Position numbers and translations under genes: made by a program | Source: Kribbella qitaiheensis | GTDB lineage: Bacteria; Actinomycetota; Actinomycetes; Propionibacteriales; Kribbellaceae | DNA: 64,000 nt | Direction of reading: 5' to 3' | Assembly: GCF_014217565.1 (NCBI RefSeq) | Contig: NZ_CP043661.1 | Location: 372,001-436,000, forward strand | Shown: positions 60,294 through 64,000 of the stretch, in pieces | How the letters are laid out: each line of letters begins with the position of its first letter | How positions within the stretch are numbered: position 1 is the first letter of the stretch | Notes under the pieces: model-generated | What the model was told of the DNA's origin: nothing | What the model saw: the letters and a program-made list of their open reading frames with translations, nothing else | The model's database searches: none

Positions 60294-62075
60294 GTGGACG
60301 AATTGGCACCTGTGTCAGGTGACAGCAGCCGGCTTGCCGAGGCCAGGCTGAGCTTCCTGACGTACGACGCGTTCCCGGTCGGCGACGTCCGCCGTCCGGT
60401 ACTGGCGTCGTGGGTGCGGTCGCGGCGATGGAATCTACCCGCCGACCGGATCGACCTGCCGTACGTCGCGGATCCCGAACTCGACGTACCGCTGACCCGC
60501 AGCGCGACCCCGGTACTGCGCCGGCTCCACGAGCACCTCGCCGGCCAGCCGATCAGCGTCATTCTGACCGAACGCAACGGGATGGTGCTCCGCCGGCTGA
60601 CCGACGACGCCGAGCTGAGCCGGCACCTCGACCGGGTCAATCTCGCACCGGGTTTCAGCTACTCCGAACAGTTCGCCGGCACCAACGGCATCGGTACGGC
60701 GCTCGAGCGCGGTGGGCCGATGCACGTCTTCGGGCACGAGCACTACGCGGAGGATCTGGAGGACCTCGCGTGTGCCGGAGTACCGATCAAACACCCGATC
60801 AGCGGCAAGACGGTGGGGGCCATCGACCTGACCTGCTGGCGCAAGGACGCCGGTTCGCTGCTGATCGCGCTGGCCAAGACCACCGCGGACCAGATCCGCG
60901 CGGCATTACTGAGTGACAGCTCGGCCCGGGAGCAGGAGCTGCTCCAGGAGTACCTGCTGGCCGGACGGCGGTCCGGTGACATGGTGCTCGCGGTCAACGA
61001 CGACCTGCTGCTGATGAACACCAGTGCCCAGCAGAACCTCGACGCCAGCGACCAGGCTGCGGTCCTCGCCCATGCCGCGGACATTCTGGCCCAGACCGCG
61101 GGCAGTGCCCTGGCGGTCGAGCTCCCGAGTGGCCGAAGGGTGCGCATCACCTGCCGTGCGGTGCCCGCGGACGGACGGGGAGCGGCCGCCGTCATCCAGA
61201 TCACCCGGCAGACGACCGGTCCCGGTTCAGCGAGCTTCAACGCGAATCGGCCGCCGTCCAGGCCGGAGCTGCCTGGCATCGTCGGCAGGAGCGCACCCTG
61301 GCTCGCGACCAGCCGAACCGTCGACAACGCCTATCGCGCCGGGCAATGGATCGTGCTCACCGGCGAGCGAGGCACGGGGAAGGTCGCACTGGCCCGGGCG
61401 GCCCATCAGCAGAACAACCGGGCCGGATCGTTCCACCTGGTCGACGCCGCCGAGTCTCCGGACCACATCGAGGCGGAGCTGGCCGACGACACTGTGCAGG
61501 CGCTGGTGATCCGGCATGCCGAACGGCTCGTCCCGGCCCGGCTCGACGAACTGGTCGGGGCCTTGCACAGTGGGCGCGAGCGCCGGCTGTCGGAGCCGCC
61601 GTGGGTCGCACTGACACTGACGACCGGAGACTCGACCGAGCCCGACCTCGGCGAGTTGCTGACGGTGTTCCCGATCACCGTCGACGTGCCGTCGCTGCGG
61701 CATCACATCGACGACATTCGCGAACTGGTCCCGCACTTCCTGAGCCAGCTGAGCCACGGCGACCTGACCTGCTCACCGGAAGCGATGCACCAACTGCTGC
61801 GGTCGGCCTGGCCCGGCAACATCGCCGATCTGCAGGAGGTGCTGAAGCAGGTCGTCCACCACCGGCGACGGACCGGCGTGATCACGCCGTCCGACCTGCC
61901 ACCCGATCTCCAGACGAGGAGCCGCCGCAGTCTCAGCCAGCTGGAGGCACTCGAGCGCGACGCGATCATCCACAGCCTCCTCGACAACAACGGCAACAGG
62001 CGCGACGCCGCCAAGTCGCTCGGGATGTCCCGGGCCACCATCTACCGAAAGATCCACGACTACGGAATCCGCTGA
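60294..62075 (+). CDS. mimR: MimR-like AAA+/Fis regulator (AcoR family)
   Basis: A 593-residue activator. The N-terminal GAF sensor spans residues 60-220 (LAPGFSYSEQFAGTNGIGTA, FGHEHYAEDLEDLACAGVPI). A reduced AAA+ domain follows with a Walker A-like GERGTGKVALAR and a weak Walker B-like ALVIRHAERL. The C-terminal Fis helix (DNNGNRRDAAKSLGMSRATI) binds DNA. The GAFTGA loop used to touch sigma-54 is missing, as expected in actinobacteria without sigma-54. The GTG start has GGAGG upstream. It should activate the monooxygenase operon through the two palindromes. Confidence 0.92.
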   Translation: MDELAPVSGDSSRLAEARLSFLTYDAFPVGDVRRPVLASWVRSRRWNLPADRIDLPYVADPELDVPLTRSATPVLRRLHEHLAGQPISVILTERNGMVLRRLTDDAELSRHLDRVNLAPGFSYSEQFAGTNGIGTALERGGPMHVFGHEHYAEDLEDLACAGVPIKHPISGKTVGAIDLTCWRKDAGSLLIALAKTTADQIRAALLSDSSAREQELLQEYLLAGRRSGDMVLAVNDDLLLMNTSAQQNLDASDQAAVLAHAADILAQTAGSALAVELPSGRRVRITCRAVPADGRGAAAVIQITRQTTGPGSASFNANRPPSRPELPGIVGRSAPWLATSRTVDNAYRAGQWIVLTGERGTGKVALARAAHQQNNRAGSFHLVDAAESPDHIEAELADDTVQALVIRHAERLVPARLDELVGALHSGRERRLSEPPWVALTLTTGDSTEPDLGELLTVFPITVDVPSLRHHIDDIRELVPHFLSQLSHGDLTCSPEAMHQLLRSAWPGNIADLQEVLKQVVHHRRRTGVITPSDLPPDLQTRSRRSLSQLEALERDAIIHSLLDNNGNRRDAAKSLGMSRATIYRKIHDYGIR

Positions 62076-62100
62076 CCGCCGGACCGGATAGGTTCGCGGG

Positions 62101-62817
62101 ATGAGGATGACTGTCGTCGGCTGCGCCGGTTCCGCACCCGGCCCCGACTCCGCCGCATCGAGTTACCTGGTCGAGAAGGACGGCTATCGGCTGCTGCTCG
62201 ATCTGGGCGCGGGCGCCGCTGGACCCCTCCAGCGCTACGCCTCGGCAGAAGACATCGGTGCCGTGATCTTGTCGCACGCGCATTCCGACCACTGGTCGGA
62301 CGTGACGCAGCTCAGCTACTACCGGAGCAAGGCAGTCCGCGACGGATCCGACTGCGGGCCACTGCGAATCTTCGGACCGGCAAACATGAACGAGGTCCTG
62401 ACGACCAATCCTGTCGATTTCACCGCAACGATCACGCAAGCGGGAGACCTCGACCTCGGGCCGCTGCGAGCCCGCCTGGCCCAGGTCCAGCACGGCGATC
62501 CGGAGTGCTGGGCGACCAGGATCGACGACGCCTTGTGCTACCCGGCCGACACCGAACCGTGCGCGGCGATCGAGGAGCTGGCCGACGGCTGCGGCGTACT
62601 ACTCGCCGAGGCGTCGGGATTCGACGCCGACGGCCCGATGCGCGGACACCTCACCGCCGGGGACGCCGGCCGACTGGCGGCAAAGGCCGGATCGAAGCTC
62701 CTGATCCTCACCCACCTGCGCGCCTGGCAGGACCACCTACGCCTCCTCGACGAGGCAGCCCAGCTGGCCGGATGCCCCGTCGTCCTGGCCAACCCCGGTC
62801 TGCGAGTCGCGCTGTGA
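62101..62817 (+). CDS. MBL-fold metallo-hydrolase
   Basis: A 238-residue metallo-beta-lactamase-fold protein. The metal motif is LSHAHSDHWSD, with further sites in RARLAQVQHGDPECWATRID, LLAEASGFDADGPM, and HLTAGDAGRLAAKAGSKLLI. It is nearest to tRNase Z-like or cyclic-phosphodiesterase-like hydrolases. The substrate is unknown. Its stop overlaps the peptidase start (GTGA), so they form an operon. Confidence 0.9.
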   Translation: MRMTVVGCAGSAPGPDSAASSYLVEKDGYRLLLDLGAGAAGPLQRYASAEDIGAVILSHAHSDHWSDVTQLSYYRSKAVRDGSDCGPLRIFGPANMNEVLTTNPVDFTATITQAGDLDLGPLRARLAQVQHGDPECWATRIDDALCYPADTEPCAAIEELADGCGVLLAEASGFDADGPMRGHLTAGDAGRLAAKAGSKLLILTHLRAWQDHLRLLDEAAQLAGCPVVLANPGLRVAL

Positions 62818-63638
62818 AGGTGTTTCTGTCGACTGACATGGAGGGGACCGCCGGGGTTGTCGACTGGGGGCAGGTGCGTGGGCCGAGTACGGAGTACGAG
62901 TACTACCGGGGGCAGCTGCAGTCGGAGGTCAATGCGGCGATCGACGGTGCGCTTGGCGCGGGGGCGACCGAGTTCCTGGTCAATGACTCGCACTCGACGA
63001 TGCAGAATCTCCGGCCGGACGAGCTCCATGGCCGGGCGAGCTATCTGTCGGGCAAGCACAAGCCGCTCTACATGATGCAGGGTCTCGACGACTCCTTCGA
63101 CGCGGCGATGTTCATCTCGTACCACGGGTCGGCGGGATCGACGTCGTCCGTGCTGCACCACACGTACAACCCGCGGGCCATTGCCGAAGTGCGCCTCAAC
63201 GGTGTGATCGCGGGGGAGGCCGGGATCAACGCGCTGGCGGCGCTGGCCCACGGGGTTCCGGTGGTGCTCATCTCGGGCGACCAGGTGACGATCGATGAGG
63301 CATTGCCGTTCTGTCCGGAGATCGAGGCGGTCGTAGTCAAGGAATCCGTCTCGCACAATGCCGCGCTGTCCCTGCACCCCGACACCGCGCGTGAGCTGAT
63401 CCGCGACGGTGCGCAACGCGCCCTGGAGCGGTTGGCCGACGCCCGGCTGCCGAGCATCACATTGCCTGCCGAGCTGACCGTCCGGTTCCACAGCCATGCT
63501 TTCGCGGAGCTGGTCTGCGCCCTCCGAGGCGTCGAGCGGCAAGCCGAGAAGGTCGTTGTCATCAGCAACGACGACCCTCTCCAACTCTTCCGCGCGTTCA
63601 TCGCCACCGTCCTGCTGACCAGGGGTGTGAGCGAGTAG
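62814..63638 (+). CDS. M55-family D-aminopeptidase (DppA-like)
   Basis: A 274-residue zinc peptidase. Its fingerprint is VFLSTDMEGTAGVVDWGQV (Asp and Glu ligands), FLVNDSHSTMQNLRPDEL, FISYHGSAGSTSSVLHHTYN and VVVKESVSHNAALSLHPDTA. DppA-type enzymes cleave D-Ala-containing peptides, often in peptidoglycan recycling. The GTG start overlaps the previous stop. Confidence 0.93.
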   Translation: MKVFLSTDMEGTAGVVDWGQVRGPSTEYEYYRGQLQSEVNAAIDGALGAGATEFLVNDSHSTMQNLRPDELHGRASYLSGKHKPLYMMQGLDDSFDAAMFISYHGSAGSTSSVLHHTYNPRAIAEVRLNGVIAGEAGINALAALAHGVPVVLISGDQVTIDEALPFCPEIEAVVVKESVSHNAALSLHPDTARELIRDGAQRALERLADARLPSITLPAELTVRFHSHAFAELVCALRGVERQAEKVVVISNDDPLQLFRAFIATVLLTRGVSE

Positions 63639-63733
63639 CGGCGGGTTTTCGGCCACTGGCGAGTTCTTCGTCCCCTGGCGGGCTATTTCCGCGGTATCGG
63701 GCGAAGATCGCGCCAGCCGATCCGGCCGACGCG

Positions 63734-63760
63734 CCGCGGCGGCCTGGCGGGCCGCCGCGG
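63734..63760. terminator. GC-rich hairpin between convergent genes
   Basis: CCGCGGCGGCC pairs perfectly with GGCCGCCGCGG around a 5-base loop, between the peptidase and the PhoX-like gene. There is no T-run, so it may act as a weak or factor-assisted terminator for either strand. Confidence 0.55.
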
Positions 63761-63771
63761 ATGCTGCGCTC

Positions 63772-64000
63772 TCAGCCGAGGTAGTCGCGCCAGGGGCCGG
63801 TGATGGCGAGGGTGATGCCGGGGGTCTGGATGTTGACGAAGAGGACCTTGCCGTCCTCGGAGAAGGTCGGGCCGGTGAACTCCGAGTCGTTGAGCATGTT
63901 CCGGGCGATGGCGTACGTCGGGCCGCCGGGGGTCGCGCTCAGCACGTGGCTGGAGGCGTTGCCGTCCTCGGCCAGGATGAGCGAGCCCCACGGGGTGACG
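63772..64000 (-). CDS. PhoX-like phosphatase, 3' end only
   Basis: The last 76 codons of a gene that begins beyond the window. GNASSHVLSATPGGPTYAIA and FTGPTFSEDGKVLFVNIQTP followed by ITGPWRDYLG match the C-terminus of PhoX/DUF839 exported phosphatases, which use calcium and iron. The signal and catalytic parts are outside the window. Confidence 0.85.
   Translation of the reverse strand, partial: VTPWGSLILAEDGNASSHVLSATPGGPTYAIARNMLNDSEFTGPTFSEDGKVLFVNIQTPGITLAITGPWRDYLG

Overview
The window is high-GC DNA from an actinomycete. Codon use, ANTAR, RsbP/RsbQ, Asp23 and WYL proteins, and IdeR-type iron boxes point to Actinomycetota. The gene content resembles Kribbella and related Propionibacteriales, but that placement is inference. 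The window holds about 60 intact genes and an unusually large number of broken ones. Several genes are interrupted by a single-base indel, and others survive only as fragments. I saw no rRNA, tRNA or CRISPR array.

1-13 kb: the 3' end of a GAF-ANTAR regulator, a DUF2188-type protein, a decayed type II NADH dehydrogenase with a (CAGC)7 repeat, a WYL regulator, a frameshifted VOC protein, a SigB/SigF-type sigma factor, a type IB topoisomerase, a pterin dehydratase-like/VOC fusion, an APH(6)-like kinase, a frameshifted secreted protein, a ruined valine-catabolic operon (acyl-CoA dehydrogenase, 3-hydroxyisobutyryl-CoA hydrolase, 3-hydroxyisobutyrate dehydrogenase) and a divergent SDR/LysR pair.

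13-18.4 kb: a glycerol/dihydroxyacetone module (aquaporin-type channel, DhaL, IclR regulator, DhaK-DhaL kinase with one extra base) lies between the N-terminal and C-terminal remnants of a secreted alpha-galactosidase. The same 15-bp palindrome precedes both transcription units, so the IclR protein probably controls both.

18.4-34 kb: an SDR; an energy-stress operon (RsbQ, RsbP, GAF-ANTAR, STAS, small Cys protein); an FprA-type reductase under a perfect iron box; a diiron ferritin-like protein under a second, weaker iron box; a sugar-efflux-type MFS; a phosphoketolase wreck; a haem-oxygenase-like diiron protein; an F420-type oxidoreductase; another GAF-ANTAR protein; a formaldehyde dehydrogenase remnant and a fasciclin lipoprotein.

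34-49 kb: a Tat-signal protein, DUF4331 protein and His-rich protein downstream of a CRP-like palindrome. Next is a large Asp23/Gls24 locus whose ECF sigma factor is paired with a zinc anti-sigma domain fused to an Asp23-like domain. An AurF diiron oxygenase follows with its ferredoxin-flavin reductase. A tight five-gene operon follows: Rieske-ThDP fusion enzyme, FMN reductase, ECF sigma, zinc anti-sigma and cation/proton antiporter. A 0.54-kb MITE-like element with 31-bp inverted ends and internal hairpins lies beside an SDR fragment.

49.4-64 kb: an MFS transporter, then a complete propane/acetone/phenol-type soluble diiron monooxygenase operon (large subunit, reductase, small subunit, coupling protein, amidohydrolase, DUF59 protein, alcohol dehydrogenase, dedicated GroEL). 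It is preceded by a small 76-residue gene and divergent from its MimR-type regulator. Two near-identical palindromes of the form GTCTCAAWYTGAGAC mark the control region. The window ends with an MBL hydrolase, an M55 peptidase and the 3' end of a PhoX-like protein.
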